Part shown: positions 16,636 through 25,162 of the stretch, piece after piece
Layout: each line of letters opens with the position of its first letter
How positions within the stretch are numbered: position 1 is the stretch's first letter
Origin: Pollutimonas sp036675275
GTDB taxonomy: Bacteria > Pseudomonadota > Gammaproteobacteria > Burkholderiales > Burkholderiaceae_B
Length of the DNA: 64,000 nucleotides
Assembly (NCBI GenBank): GCA_036675275.1
Contig: JAKFFG010000071.1
Location: 124,001-188,000, forward strand
Reading direction: 5' to 3'
Notes under the pieces: model-generated
Database searches by the model: none
Told to the model about the DNA's origin: nothing
What the model saw: the letters and a program-made list of their open reading frames with translations, nothing else
Program-made: the position numbers and the translations under genes

Positions 16636-17103
16636 ATGAAAATCCGACGCTTTACTCACGGCGATGAAGCCGCACTTTTCAGGGTGTATTTTTCAGCGAT
16701 TCACAAAATTGCGTCGCGCGATTACACGCAGGAGCAGATCGACGCGTGGGCCCCGATCGGCATGGATCAGAAGCGTTGGGCCCAACGCATACAGGGCATA
16801 CGTCCCTTCGTCGTCGAACTGCACGGCGAAGTCGTCGGATATGGGGATATTCAGGCAAACGGCTATATCGACCATTTCTTCGTATCAGGGCGCCATCCAA
16901 GGCAAGGTATTGGTGCGCTACTGATGAGCCGTATCCATGATGAAGCCGCAGCGCTGAGACCAAAAGAAATGACCTCAAATGTCAGCCTGACAGCGCAACC
17001 GTTTTTCGAGCATTATGGCTTTCAAGTGATCGAGCGGCGAAATGTGGAACTTGGCGGCGTCATGCTACCCAACGCATTGATGCGGAAAATTCTTTTTCTC
17101 TGA
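16636..17103 (+). CDS. GNAT family N-acetyltransferase
   Basis: Protein of 155 residues with a single GNAT fold: MKIRRFTHGDEAALFRVYFSAI at the start, GYIDHFFVSGRHPRQGIGALLMSRIHDEA (the acetyl-CoA pyrophosphate-binding motif A, R-x-x-x-G-I-G) at residues 76-104, and the C-terminal FFEHYGFQVIERRNVELGGVMLPNALMRK typical of YafP/ElaA-like acetyltransferases. Substrate unknown. Single gene in an accessory patch with no operon partner. Confidence 0.85.
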   Translation: MKIRRFTHGDEAALFRVYFSAIHKIASRDYTQEQIDAWAPIGMDQKRWAQRIQGIRPFVVELHGEVVGYGDIQANGYIDHFFVSGRHPRQGIGALLMSRIHDEAAALRPKEMTSNVSLTAQPFFEHYGFQVIERRNVELGGVMLPNALMRKILFL

Positions 17104-17241
17104 ACGCCGTTTTTCGCCAAACAGTTGAGCAGGGTATTTTCTGTCGCGAGCAAACAGAACATCACGTAGCGGAGGCTTCCGGGAGCGACGGCATCGTTGC
17201 GCGCGCAACATCGATACATTGAATGGTTATTCCCATGCGCC

Positions 17242-17883
17242 TTACGGCCTTGACAAAGCCCGCAGCGCGGTGCCATCCGGAGCAAAGTTGTCGATACTCA
17301 ACCAGGCCTTAATTGCTTCCCGACGAGAATCCCACTCGTTCCTTAGAAGAGAAAACCACGAGATGTCCATAGTGCGACCTTTCACAACAACAGCGTTACG
17401 CCAGACTCCCTCGGGCAAAAAACCATAACGACGTGCTGCTTGCATCGATGCAACATTTTTCGAGCAACACCTCCACACTAAGCGTCGATAACCCAATGTA
17501 TCCATCGCGTACTGCATCAGCAAAAATATAGCTTCCGTGGACTGTCGGGTCCGTTGCAATAGCGGAGAGATCCAGATGCTGCCGATTTCAATTGCTCCGT
17601 CCATTGGAGCAACATCGCAAAGCGAAAGCCAACCATGAACCCGACCGGTGGCCTTGTCACGTAAAGCCCAGAAAGGCTGGTAGCTACGCCCGGAAAGTTC
17701 GTCGACCGTGCCTCTCATGGCATCGAAACTCGAAAAAGGCCCATAGCGCAAGTAAGAAAAGCTCGCGTCCGCGCCCCGCGCTGCCTCCCAAAGATCCGCA
17801 GTATGGCCTGTCGTCAGAGGCTCAAGCGTTATATAGTCGCCAGTAAACACCAGTCTTTCGGGAAAAGGTCTAGGGAGTGCCAT
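17242..17883 (-). CDS. GNAT family N-acetyltransferase (RimJ/RimL type)
   Basis: Protein of 213 residues from the ATG at 17883; three more codons upstream would need TTG. It has the acetyltransf_3 pattern of RimJ/RimL-like enzymes: ERLVFTGDYITLEPLTTGHTADLWEAA at the start, WLSLCDVAPMDGAIEIGSIWISPLLQRTRQSTEAIFLLMQYAMD in the middle, and RRLVWRCCSKNVASMQAARRYGFLPEGVWRNAVVVKGRTMD. It probably acetylates a protein N-terminus or a small amine. It ends 26 bases before the isochorismatase-like gene start region (same strand, downstream of it). Confidence 0.85.
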   Translation of the reverse strand: MALPRPFPERLVFTGDYITLEPLTTGHTADLWEAARGADASFSYLRYGPFSSFDAMRGTVDELSGRSYQPFWALRDKATGRVHGWLSLCDVAPMDGAIEIGSIWISPLLQRTRQSTEAIFLLMQYAMDTLGYRRLVWRCCSKNVASMQAARRYGFLPEGVWRNAVVVKGRTMDISWFSLLRNEWDSRREAIKAWLSIDNFAPDGTALRALSRP

Positions 17884-17909
17884 GTAGTTCAAGTTAGTCT
17901 CCGAGCGCT

Positions 17910-18443
17910 TTACAACTGTATTTCTGCGGCGGCCAAGCAGCTTATCCGCTTCCCAAAGCTTGTGATCCCCGCCAGCGTGGCATTGTGATGTGTGACGATC
18001 TGACGCGCAGGCGCATGCGCTTTATCGTGTGTGGTGTGAGCGTCAGCCGCGATAATCACGTCATAGCCCAATGCAGCTGCCCTGCGTATCGACGTATCCA
18101 CGCAAAATTCGGTGGCGTATCCACAAACGATCAGCCTTGAAACAGCTGACTCTTGCAGGACAGACTCCAACTCCGTGCGCAGGAATGCATCCGCAGTCGT
18201 TTTCGCCAGGATGCGGTCGCCTGGTGCCGTAATTAAGCCCTCCGCCAGACGCCAGCCGGGACTGCCCTTTTCCAGGGGTCCCGTTGAAGACTGATGCTGT
18301 ATGAAAATGACCGGAATGGCGTTTTCACGAGCGCGCTCGCATAAGCCGTTGATTCGATCAACGACCGATGCGGCGCTGGAAGCCGCCGGCGACTTGTCGA
18401 AAAACTCGTGCTGCACGTCGATGACAATAAGGGCAGTAGACAT
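17910..18443 (-). CDS. Isochorismatase-like cysteine hydrolase
   Basis: Protein of 177 residues from the ATG at 18443 (MSTALIVIDVQHEFF). An upstream in-frame start would add an unlikely hydrophobic leader. The catalytic triad of the family is visible: Asp in IVIDVQHEF, Lys in RILAKTTADAF, and Cys in IVCGYATEFCVDTS. Members hydrolyse isochorismate, nicotinamide or N-carbamoyl compounds; the substrate here is unknown. Confidence 0.87.
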   Translation of the reverse strand: MSTALIVIDVQHEFFDKSPAASSAASVVDRINGLCERARENAIPVIFIQHQSSTGPLEKGSPGWRLAEGLITAPGDRILAKTTADAFLRTELESVLQESAVSRLIVCGYATEFCVDTSIRRAAALGYDVIIAADAHTTHDKAHAPARQIVTHHNATLAGITSFGKRISCLAAAEIQL

Positions 18444-18602
18444 AGGGAGCCACGAAGCTAAAGCGCCCAGCTTAACCGCAAATGCAAGCAGCAGAACGAT
18501 ACAAACCAAGGCAATGACCGCAGCGCCTTACCCCACCATCACGCTGCGCATGCGAAGCCTTGACCAGAAACCCAAACTGTCCCGAATGACCTTTTACGAG
18601 GA

Positions 18603-18704
18603 GCCGGGGGCTGGTGTGGGCTGGGCGGAATTTGAGCGCGCCGCGCGGGAAGTCCCGGAACGGGACCGCAGCGATATGGAGTCCAGCCCACACCAGCCCC
18701 CGGC
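18603..18704. repeat. Long perfect inverted repeat element with inner hairpin
   Basis: Two perfectly complementary 22-base arms at 18603-18624 (begins GCCGGGGGCTGG) and 18683-18704 (ends CCAGCCCCCGGC) enclose 58 bases. Inside is a second perfect hairpin, GTCCCG at 18652-18657, GAA loop, CGGGAC at 18661-18666. It starts 15 bases after the IclR stop codon on the minus strand. It could be a terminator-like RNA, or a small repeat element of unknown mobility; no coding potential is evident. Confidence 0.7.
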
Positions 18705-18718
18705 GCCGGCAAAAGAAA

Positions 18719-19483
18719 TCAAATATTCTGCTCCATGAACCGGCAAGCCACCCGTAACTTCTTCGCGTGATCCTCAAGATTACTCTCGATCCGGTACAAC
18801 GGCCCCGCGATAGAAATCGCGTAATCATTCCCCGACACCTTCAGCGGCCACGCCAGCGCCCCCACATCCGCCATCGACTCACCCAGATTCGCAAACCAGC
18901 CCCGCTCACGCGAAGCTTCGATATCCGCCTCGATCGCGTCCAAAGTCACCAGCGTCCGCGCGTTATACGCCTGCAGCTTGCGCCCCGACAACAGCTTCTT
19001 GCGCTCATCCGCGCTCAGCGTCGACAACAGCGCCTTACCCAGCGAATTCGCATGCATGTCCTTCTGCGACCCCGCCACCGCCACATAACTGATCGGATGC
19101 GGCGACGCCAGCACATCCAGATACACCACACGGTTGTTCATCAAATCAAGCTTCGCGAACACAACGGTCTCGGACGTCGTATCGCGCAACTCCTCCAGAC
19201 TGGGCAACACCTTCTCCAGAATCGGATCCGCCTTTGAAATACGCTGCGCCATCGCCAGCAAGCGCCCCGTCGGGTAATAACCCTGGCGACGCCCTGCTTC
19301 GTACAGATAACCCAGGCTGGCCAGCGTCCGCAACAACGCCAGGCAGCTGGAGACCGGGGCATCCAAATGCCGCGCCAGTTCGGACAGCGACAGCGGCTTT
19401 GTTTCGCGCGCGAACACCTCGATGATTTCAATTACCCGCAAAGCGGTCTTGACGTTCGTATCGGGTTTTTTCTCAGCGGCCAC
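18719..19483 (-). CDS. IclR family transcriptional regulator
   Basis: Protein of 254 residues starting at GTG. The N-terminal winged helix is TALRVIEIIEVFARETKPLSLSELARHLDAPVSSCLALLRTLASLGYLYEAGRRQGYYPTG (residues 14-74). The effector domain has the IclR-type segment HANSLGKALLSTLSADERKKLLSG and the C-terminal VGALAWPLKVSGNDYAISIAGPLYRIE. It is the last gene of the 28183-18719 minus-strand catabolic block and is a good candidate regulator of the Liv-type transport and acyl-CoA genes. Confidence 0.9.
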   Translation of the reverse strand: MAAEKKPDTNVKTALRVIEIIEVFARETKPLSLSELARHLDAPVSSCLALLRTLASLGYLYEAGRRQGYYPTGRLLAMAQRISKADPILEKVLPSLEELRDTTSETVVFAKLDLMNNRVVYLDVLASPHPISYVAVAGSQKDMHANSLGKALLSTLSADERKKLLSGRKLQAYNARTLVTLDAIEADIEASRERGWFANLGESMADVGALAWPLKVSGNDYAISIAGPLYRIESNLEDHAKKLRVACRFMEQNI

Positions 19484-19528
19484 GGGTTCGTATCTATCGG
19501 TTGCAGTCAGGCCAGTATACCGGCAGGA

Positions 19529-20476
19529 TCAGGCCAGCAACTGCCGTTTCGAAGCTTCATACTCATCGCGCAATTGCGCCACGATCTCGCGGGCGGGTTG
19601 AATCGTGGCGATATTGCCCACCCCTTGCCCGCTACCCCAGATGTCCTTCCACTTTTTGGGTTTGCCGACATCCATGCTGGCCCGGCCGCCCTCCGAAAGA
19701 TTGTCCGGGTCCAGTCCCGCAGCGGCGATGCTGGGCTTCAGATAATTGCCGCTGACTCCGGTAAAGAACGGCGTATAGATAATGTCTGCCGCCGTCGCAT
19801 CGACAAGCATCTGCTTGTAGCCGGGCACGGCGCTGGACTCTTCGGTCGCGATAAAGCGCGTGCCCATATAGGCAAGGTCGCAGCCCATGGCCCGGGCAGC
19901 CAGTATCCCGCTGCCGTTTGTAATGCATCCGGCCAGCACCACCAGACCGTCATACATTGCCTTGACTTCATTGACCAGCGCAAAAGGGCTCAGGGCGCCC
20001 GCATGGCCGCCGGCACCGGCGCACACCAATATCAGGCCATCGACACCGGCTGCCGCCGCCTTCCTGGCGTGGCGTATCGTCGTGACGTCGTGCAGCACCA
20101 GCCCGCCATATTCGTGCACGCGTTCGACGACACGCTCCGGCGAATGCAGCGAGGTGATGACGATGGGTACGCGATGGCGTACGCAGACTTCCAGGTCTTC
20201 TTCCAATCGGGGATTGGACTGGTGCACGATCAGATTGACGGCATAGGGCGCCACCTTGGCGTCGGGATTATTGGCGCGATACCGCGCTATGCCGTCTTCG
20301 ATTTCAACAAGCCACTGCTCGAACACCTCTTGCGGACGGGCGTTCAACGCGGGGAACGAACCGACAATGCCGGCGCAGCACTGCTCAATGACAAGGGCGG
20401 GATTGGACACCAGGAACATGGGCGAGCCGATCACGGGCAGTGCAAGGCTTTCTTTGAGTTGTGCAACAGTGGGCAT
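19529..20476 (-). CDS. Nitronate monooxygenase / NPD-type FMN oxidoreductase
   Basis: TIM-barrel protein of 315 residues of the 2-nitropropane dioxygenase family. Visible are LALPVIGSPMFLVSNPALVIEQCCAGIVGSFPALNAR at the N-terminus, VDGLILVCAGAGGHAGALSPFALVNEV (the GAGGH flavin phosphate motif near residue 155), VVLAGCITNGSGILAARAMGCDLAYMGTRFIATEES, and the C-terminal WKDIWGSGQGVGNI. Such enzymes oxidise nitronates or reduce quinones with FMN. It is 160 bases downstream of maoC, with a possible promoter of its own. Confidence 0.88.
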   Translation of the reverse strand: MPTVAQLKESLALPVIGSPMFLVSNPALVIEQCCAGIVGSFPALNARPQEVFEQWLVEIEDGIARYRANNPDAKVAPYAVNLIVHQSNPRLEEDLEVCVRHRVPIVITSLHSPERVVERVHEYGGLVLHDVTTIRHARKAAAAGVDGLILVCAGAGGHAGALSPFALVNEVKAMYDGLVVLAGCITNGSGILAARAMGCDLAYMGTRFIATEESSAVPGYKQMLVDATAADIIYTPFFTGVSGNYLKPSIAAAGLDPDNLSEGGRASMDVGKPKKWKDIWGSGQGVGNIATIQPAREIVAQLRDEYEASKRQLLA

Positions 20477-20489
20477 GTGAATCCAGTAA

Positions 20490-20582
20490 ATTATATAAAC
20501 ACGAAGAACGTGTCGGACGTCGAAAAAGGGGAAGTCAGCAATAGTGTCAGCAATAGTTTATGCATGAAAATTTATGCATAAA
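20490..20582 (-). promoter_or_regulatory. Candidate promoter/operator region upstream of the nitronate monooxygenase-like gene
   Basis: On the minus strand a perfect -10, TATAAT, lies at 20495-20490. Just upstream of it is the inverted repeat ACACG-AAGAA-CGTGT (20499-20513). Further up are a tandem duplicate of the 12-mer GTCAGCAATAGT (20534-20557) and two copies of the palindrome TTTATGCATRAA (20557-20568 and 20571-20582). No good -35 is seen. The cluster of symmetrical sequence suggests regulator binding, possibly by the adjacent IclR protein. Confidence 0.45.
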
Positions 20583-20636
20583 AGGTACGGCTCGCTGGCA
20601 ACGGCTTCACGCCACAACCGTGAGCATGCCTACCGT

Positions 20637-21146
20637 CTATCGCTGGGCGTTGTTCTTTCCGGCAGCGGCCTGGCGGTGTTCCGCCTTCCTGGCCTCGGCG
20701 CCCTGGCGGGTCAGGACCAGGACGTCGCTTTCGCCTTCTTGCGCCACCTCGCCGCGCTGGTTGATCAACTGGAAGCGCCGCCCCAGCTTGCCGCTGTTAC
20801 CGCTTTTGCCCGGCTCCAGAGCCGTTATGGTCAGGCGCAGGAAGATGGTGTCGTTGACCAGTAGCGGCTTCAGGAAATTCCAATTGCGGAATCCCAGCAT
20901 GGCGATCACCGAGTCGTGGAATATGCCCATTTCATGCAGCATGCCGGTACTTACGGCGATGCCCAGCACCCCGTGCACGACGCGCTCGCCATAACGGGTC
21001 GATCTGGCGAATTCGGCGTCAGCATGCAGCGGATTCCAGTCGCCCGACAGCATGGAGAAAAACGTCAGGTCTGTTTCGGTGATGGTGCGCCCTCCACTTT
21101 CGAAGGACTGATCTACCGCAAAGTCTTCAAAGTAATACGTCGTCAT
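20637..21146 (-). CDS. MaoC-like (R)-specific dehydratase/hydratase
   Basis: Hot-dog fold protein of 169 residues. The family hydratase motif region is DLTFFSMLSGDWNPLHADAEFARSTRYGERVVHGVLGIAVSTGM (residues 27-70), with the catalytic Asp and His in SGDWNPLHAD. It hydrates enoyl-CoA or related thioesters. The start overlaps the acyl-CoA synthetase stop by four bases, so both belong to the Liv operon and probably act on the same imported acid. Confidence 0.9.
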   Translation of the reverse strand: MTTYYFEDFAVDQSFESGGRTITETDLTFFSMLSGDWNPLHADAEFARSTRYGERVVHGVLGIAVSTGMLHEMGIFHDSVIAMLGFRNWNFLKPLLVNDTIFLRLTITALEPGKSGNSGKLGRRFQLINQRGEVAQEGESDVLVLTRQGAEARKAEHRQAAAGKNNAQR

Positions 21147-22795
21147 TGGTTTTGATTTCCTATGTGGCTCCGCGCGGGTGGCGCAGCGGCGGCCGGATCA
21201 TCGTCCTGGGCCAGGTGCTGCAAGGCCATTTCGCGCAGCTTTCCGCGCTGGATTTTCGAGCCGTTGGCGCCTTCGGTGACCGGGTATTCATCCAGCACCC
21301 ACACGTGTGCCGGCACTTTGAATGCCGCCAGCATCTTCGCGACGCCGGCGGTCAATTCCTGCTCTTGCAAGGCCCGGTCCGGATCCGCCAGCACAAAGGC
21401 CACGCAGCGCGCCTGGCCATTGATGTCCACGCCCACCACCTGTGCGTCGCGCACTCCTTGTTGTGTTTTCAGTGCGTCTTCGATTTCGACCGGACTGACC
21501 AGAAAGCCCGCCAGCCGCAATGCGTCGCCCTGGCGGGCCTGATAGACGAAACTGCCGTCCTCGCACAAATAGCCGATATCGCCGGTCGTGAAGTAGCCTT
21601 CTTTGTCGATGGCCTTGTCCGTGGCTTCCTGGTTGTTCAGGTAGCCTGTGAAGTTGGTGTCGGCGCGTATCTGGATGACGCCGCTTTGACCGGTCGGCAA
21701 TATTTGGCCGGTTTCCGTGTCGCGTATACGTATCGAGGCATCGCGGCTGGCCGGCAGTCCGCCTCCCAGCAAACATTGCGGCAAAGGGGTACCGCGCTGT
21801 TGAATGGAAAACAGCGCCAACACTTCGCTGGATCCGTAAAGACCGTACAAGGGAATTTTCCTTGCCCACGCCTGTCGGCCGAAGTCTTCTGTACCCGGGT
21901 GGAACGCCGCGAAACCGAAGACGCGCGCCGAAGGAAAAGGGATGTCGCCTTGGACGTGCTTGATGAGCAACTGGAACATCTCATCGCTGCCGAATACGTG
22001 CGTGACCTTGTGCTCGTTGATGAGACGCGCCGCTTCGGCGCCATCGAACGTGTCCATCAGCACAACGGGCGCACCCGCGGCAAAGGCCGCCATCAGGGAT
22101 GCAAAACCGAACACGCCGCAAAGCGGCAGTGCGGCAAGCAGGCACGCGCCTTCTTCTTCCAGGCCGTATGCCTGCGCCACGCGCTGGCTATGCAGCGCCA
22201 AGGTACGCTGGGGATGCATGACAAGCTTGGGTCCGCTCGTGGTGCCGGAGGTGGTGAACAATATGCTCAATGAGTCGGGCTGGCCGCGAACCGGCGGGCT
22301 GTCATTGGCCAGGCCGGCCAGATTGAAGGCAATCGCCGGCTTGCCGATCACCGTTTCCGGCAAGGCGTCCGCGACGCAATTCAAGACTGCGACACGCTCG
22401 AGGCTGTGCGCGGCTGCGGCATCGACGCCCGACAGCACCGCGGGGAAATCGATTTTGCGGAAGTTCAGCTCGAGGACCAGCAGTTTTGCCTGCGAGCGCT
22501 CAAGTATGTAGTCCAGTTCGTGCGAGCGGTAACGGGTGTTGACGCTGACCAGCGTGGCGCCGATATGGGCAAGGCCAAAATACAAGGCCAGCCACTCGAT
22601 GCGATTGACCAGCCATACCGCCACCTTGTCGCCAGGCCCTATGCCCTGCGCATCCAGCCACAGCGCCGTCTTGCGGCTCATGTCGGCGAACTGGCGATAG
22701 CTGATGTTGCGATCGCCGTCGATGAAGGCAATATCGTCCGGCCCCGCCTGTACGCGACGCGCCAGCAGCTCCGGCATGCTTGAAAACAGGGACAT
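21143..22795 (-). CDS. Acyl-CoA synthetase (class I adenylate-forming)
   Basis: AMP-binding enzyme of 550 residues. The phosphate-binding loop is TTSGTTSGPK (181-190), followed by a gap and GLYGSSEVLALF, then YFTTGDIGYLCEDGSFVYQARQGDALRLAGFLVSPVEIEDAL with the conserved TGD and hinge region, and C-terminal GANGSKIQRGKLREMA with the probable catalytic Lys. It activates a carboxylic acid to its CoA ester using ATP. It lies 2 bases after livF in the same operon, so the substrate is probably what the ABC importer brings in, most likely an aromatic or fatty acid rather than an amino acid. Confidence 0.9.
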   Translation of the reverse strand: MSLFSSMPELLARRVQAGPDDIAFIDGDRNISYRQFADMSRKTALWLDAQGIGPGDKVAVWLVNRIEWLALYFGLAHIGATLVSVNTRYRSHELDYILERSQAKLLVLELNFRKIDFPAVLSGVDAAAAHSLERVAVLNCVADALPETVIGKPAIAFNLAGLANDSPPVRGQPDSLSILFTTSGTTSGPKLVMHPQRTLALHSQRVAQAYGLEEEGACLLAALPLCGVFGFASLMAAFAAGAPVVLMDTFDGAEAARLINEHKVTHVFGSDEMFQLLIKHVQGDIPFPSARVFGFAAFHPGTEDFGRQAWARKIPLYGLYGSSEVLALFSIQQRGTPLPQCLLGGGLPASRDASIRIRDTETGQILPTGQSGVIQIRADTNFTGYLNNQEATDKAIDKEGYFTTGDIGYLCEDGSFVYQARQGDALRLAGFLVSPVEIEDALKTQQGVRDAQVVGVDINGQARCVAFVLADPDRALQEQELTAGVAKMLAAFKVPAHVWVLDEYPVTEGANGSKIQRGKLREMALQHLAQDDDPAAAAPPARSHIGNQNQ

Positions 22796-22797
22796 CG

Positions 22798-23511
22798 TCA
22801 GTACAGCTCCATGAGTTTCGCGTTGTCGGAAAGTTCTTCAGGCAGCGCCTCGCGGATAATGGCTCCGGATTTCATGACCACCACGCGGTCGGAAATCTTC
22901 AGTGCTTCCTTTACGTTCTGCTCCACCAGCAGTATGGACATGCCTGTATCACGCTGCAGTTGCCGTATGGGCTGCAACAAGTCCTGGAATAGTTTGGGCG
23001 CCAGGCCTATGGACGGCTCGTCCATCAGCAGGCAGCGCGGCCGGCTCAGTAGGGCGCGCCCGATGGAGGCGATCTGCTGCTGACCGCCCGACAGCGTTCC
23101 GGCGCGTTGCTGGTAGAAGGTATGCAGGGCGGGCAAGACCGACATGACCCAGTCCATTCGTTCTTTGCGGAGATCTTTGGGCACGCCGGCCGCCCACAAA
23201 CCCATCTTCATGGTCTCGGCCACGGTAAGCCCGGGAAATACGCCCCGGCCTTCCGGCACCAGGGACAAGCCGGCGGCGGTCAGTGCGCGCGGCTCGATGT
23301 GGCCCAGCGGCTTGTCATCCAGGTACACCTGCCCGCCTTGGCGGGGAACAAGGCCGAACAAGCTTTTCAACAACGTGGATTTGCCGGCGCCGTTATGGCC
23401 TATCAGGCAAAGCACCTCGCCCGCGTGCAGCGAGAAGTTGAAGCGATCGAGAACCGGCCGTCCGCCGTAGCCGACAACCAGGTTTTCTGTACGCAGTACG
23501 GTGCCTGTCAT
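22798..23511 (-). CDS. livF: Branched-chain amino acid-type ABC transporter ATPase LivF
   Basis: ATPase of 237 residues with Walker A GHNGAGKS (38-45), the Q-loop region RGVFPGLTVAETMKMG, signature LSGGQQQ, and Walker B CLLMDEPSIGLAP. LivF-type C-terminus: ILLVEQNVKEALKISDRVVVMKSG. It works with LivG on the LivHM channel. It overlaps the livG stop by four bases. The gene neighbourhood (ligase, hydratase) suggests the system imports an acid for degradation rather than leucine. Confidence 0.92.
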   Translation of the reverse strand: MTGTVLRTENLVVGYGGRPVLDRFNFSLHAGEVLCLIGHNGAGKSTLLKSLFGLVPRQGGQVYLDDKPLGHIEPRALTAAGLSLVPEGRGVFPGLTVAETMKMGLWAAGVPKDLRKERMDWVMSVLPALHTFYQQRAGTLSGGQQQIASIGRALLSRPRCLLMDEPSIGLAPKLFQDLLQPIRQLQRDTGMSILLVEQNVKEALKISDRVVVMKSGAIIREALPEELSDNAKLMELY

Positions 23512-24269
23512 GCCGCCTGTTCTCCGAAATAAATCGCCGCCAGGTGTGGATCTTTCAGGACGGTGTCCGGGTCGCCGTCAGCCAGCAGCCTGCCCTGGTC
23601 CAGGAACGCGATACGGTCGGAAATGCCGATGACGATGTCCAGGTTGTGCTCGATGATGCACACGGTGACACCGTTCCTGACCTCGTTGCGCAGCAGCTCC
23701 AGAAAGTGCTCGTAGGACCCGCGGTCCAGTCCCGATGCGGGCTCGTCGAGCAACCACATTTTTGCGTCGGTTGCCATGATGCGCGCCAAGCTCAGGAATT
23801 TGCGTTCCGCATAGGCAAGATCGATGGCGCGCGTCTTGGCCTTGTTGATCAAACGCGTGCGCGTCAGAATGTCCATGGCTCTTTCTTCGCGGGCCTTGCG
23901 CCCGACGCGACCCCCGGCCTGCCAGATCCATGAGGCAGGCTCCATCACGGTCAATATGTTTTCTTCGACCGTCATGTGATTGAACAGGCGCAGATCCTGG
24001 AAGCTGCGCGCGATGCCTTGGCGCGCGATCTGCCAATGCGGTTTGCCGACAATGGACTCGCCCTGCCACAGAATGTCGCCGCTGCTGGGCGCCAGATGGC
24101 CGGTGATCAAGTTGAACAAGGTCGTCTTGCCGGCGCCATTTGGGCCGACCAGCGTGGTGATCACGCCGGCCCGCATATCGATGGAGACGTTATTGGTGAC
24201 CTGCAGGCCGCCGAAATTCTTGTTCAGGTTGCTGATGCGCAGCAGGACCAGGGCATCGTCGGTGTTCAT
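23508..24269 (-). CDS. livG: Branched-chain amino acid-type ABC transporter ATPase LivG
   Basis: ATPase of 253 residues from the ATG at 24269 (MNTDDALVLLRISNLNKNFGG). A longer open frame upstream is only the antisense-free overlap with livM and was not used. Walker A is GPNGAGKTT (42-50), Walker B MWLLDEPASGLD, switch region VCIIEHNLDIV. The ABC signature is altered to LAYAERKFLSLARIM instead of a canonical LSGGQ-like motif, similar to the relaxed LSYGEQR of other LivG proteins. It overlaps livM by four bases. Confidence 0.9.
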   Translation of the reverse strand: MNTDDALVLLRISNLNKNFGGLQVTNNVSIDMRAGVITTLVGPNGAGKTTLFNLITGHLAPSSGDILWQGESIVGKPHWQIARQGIARSFQDLRLFNHMTVEENILTVMEPASWIWQAGGRVGRKAREERAMDILTRTRLINKAKTRAIDLAYAERKFLSLARIMATDAKMWLLDEPASGLDRGSYEHFLELLRNEVRNGVTVCIIEHNLDIVIGISDRIAFLDQGRLLADGDPDTVLKDPHLAAIYFGEQAA

Positions 24270-25150
24270 TGGGCCACCTCTTTTTTGCCGGAACCAACCA
24301 GGCCGCCCGGGCGAAAGATCATCAGCAGCACCATGGCCGTGCCGTAGGCAATCTGCTGGATCGAGCCGATTTCGGTTTGCGGCAGAAACCACATATAGCT
24401 GAACAGGCTGGGCAGCAGCATAAGCAACACCGTGCCCACGACGGGCCCCATCAGCGTGCCCGTGCCGCCTATGATGACCATGGCCATCAGCAGCACCGAC
24501 GTATCCAGCATGAAGCTTTCTACGTTGATGAATCCCAGATAGAAGGCGTAAAGGGCTCCGGCGACCGCGGCAAGCGCCGAGGAAATGACGACGGACAAGG
24601 TCTTGATGACGGCCACATTCTTGCCGAATGCGTGCGCCGCCGATTCGCTGTCGCGTATGGCCTTGAGGCTTCTTCCGAAGCTGGAACGCAACAAAGCGCC
24701 CGTAATGAGGATGACCAGCACAAGGCAGCCGACGGCCAGCAACAGGAACTCCACCGGATCGCTGACCGCATGGCCGAAGAGGTCGGCGGGCGGGATGCCG
24801 ATGACCCCGCCCAGCCCGCCGGTGAAAGATTTCCATTCGGCGAAGATGGTCACGCCCAGCACCTGCAGGCCCAGCGACGCGGCAACAAAGTATTCGCCAC
24901 GCACGCGCAGCGCCGGCAGAGCCAGCACCAGTGACAGCGCGCCGGCCACCACCATGGCCACGGGTATTGCCAGGAACAGCGACGCGCTGAAATTCAATGC
25001 AAAGTAGGCGGCCGTATAAGCGCCCACCCCGAAGAATATTGCGTGCGCCATGGAGAAAATGCCGGCGTACCCCATGATGAAGTTCAGTGTAATGGCCAGC
25101 ACCGCATTGATACAGATGAGCGTCGCGAGATTAAGCAAATAGGCAAGCAT
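24266..25150 (-). CDS. livM: Branched-chain amino acid-type ABC transporter permease LivM
   Basis: Membrane protein of 294 residues with about eight hydrophobic segments. The family segment AHAIFFGVGAYTAAY near residue 36 and the cytoplasmic ATPase-contact loop RSSFGRSLKAIRDSESAAHAFGKNVAVIKTLSVVISSALAAVAGALYA near residue 155 are clear. It forms a heterodimeric channel with LivH, which ends 12 bases upstream. Confidence 0.9.
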   Translation of the reverse strand: MLAYLLNLATLICINAVLAITLNFIMGYAGIFSMAHAIFFGVGAYTAAYFALNFSASLFLAIPVAMVVAGALSLVLALPALRVRGEYFVAASLGLQVLGVTIFAEWKSFTGGLGGVIGIPPADLFGHAVSDPVEFLLLAVGCLVLVILITGALLRSSFGRSLKAIRDSESAAHAFGKNVAVIKTLSVVISSALAAVAGALYAFYLGFINVESFMLDTSVLLMAMVIIGGTGTLMGPVVGTVLLMLLPSLFSYMWFLPQTEIGSIQQIAYGTAMVLLMIFRPGGLVGSGKKEVAQ

Positions 25151-25162
25151 GCGTTCGGACCT

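Noticed and set aside
18301..18738. A 145-codon plus-strand open frame across the 18603-18704 inverted repeat
   Set aside because: Antisense to the isochorismatase gene at one end and made of the repeat at the other; no motif.
24270..24836. N-terminal extension of LivG into livM
   Set aside because: The extra 190 residues are another frame of the livM gene; the ATG at 24269 gives a normal LivG start and a 4-base overlap.
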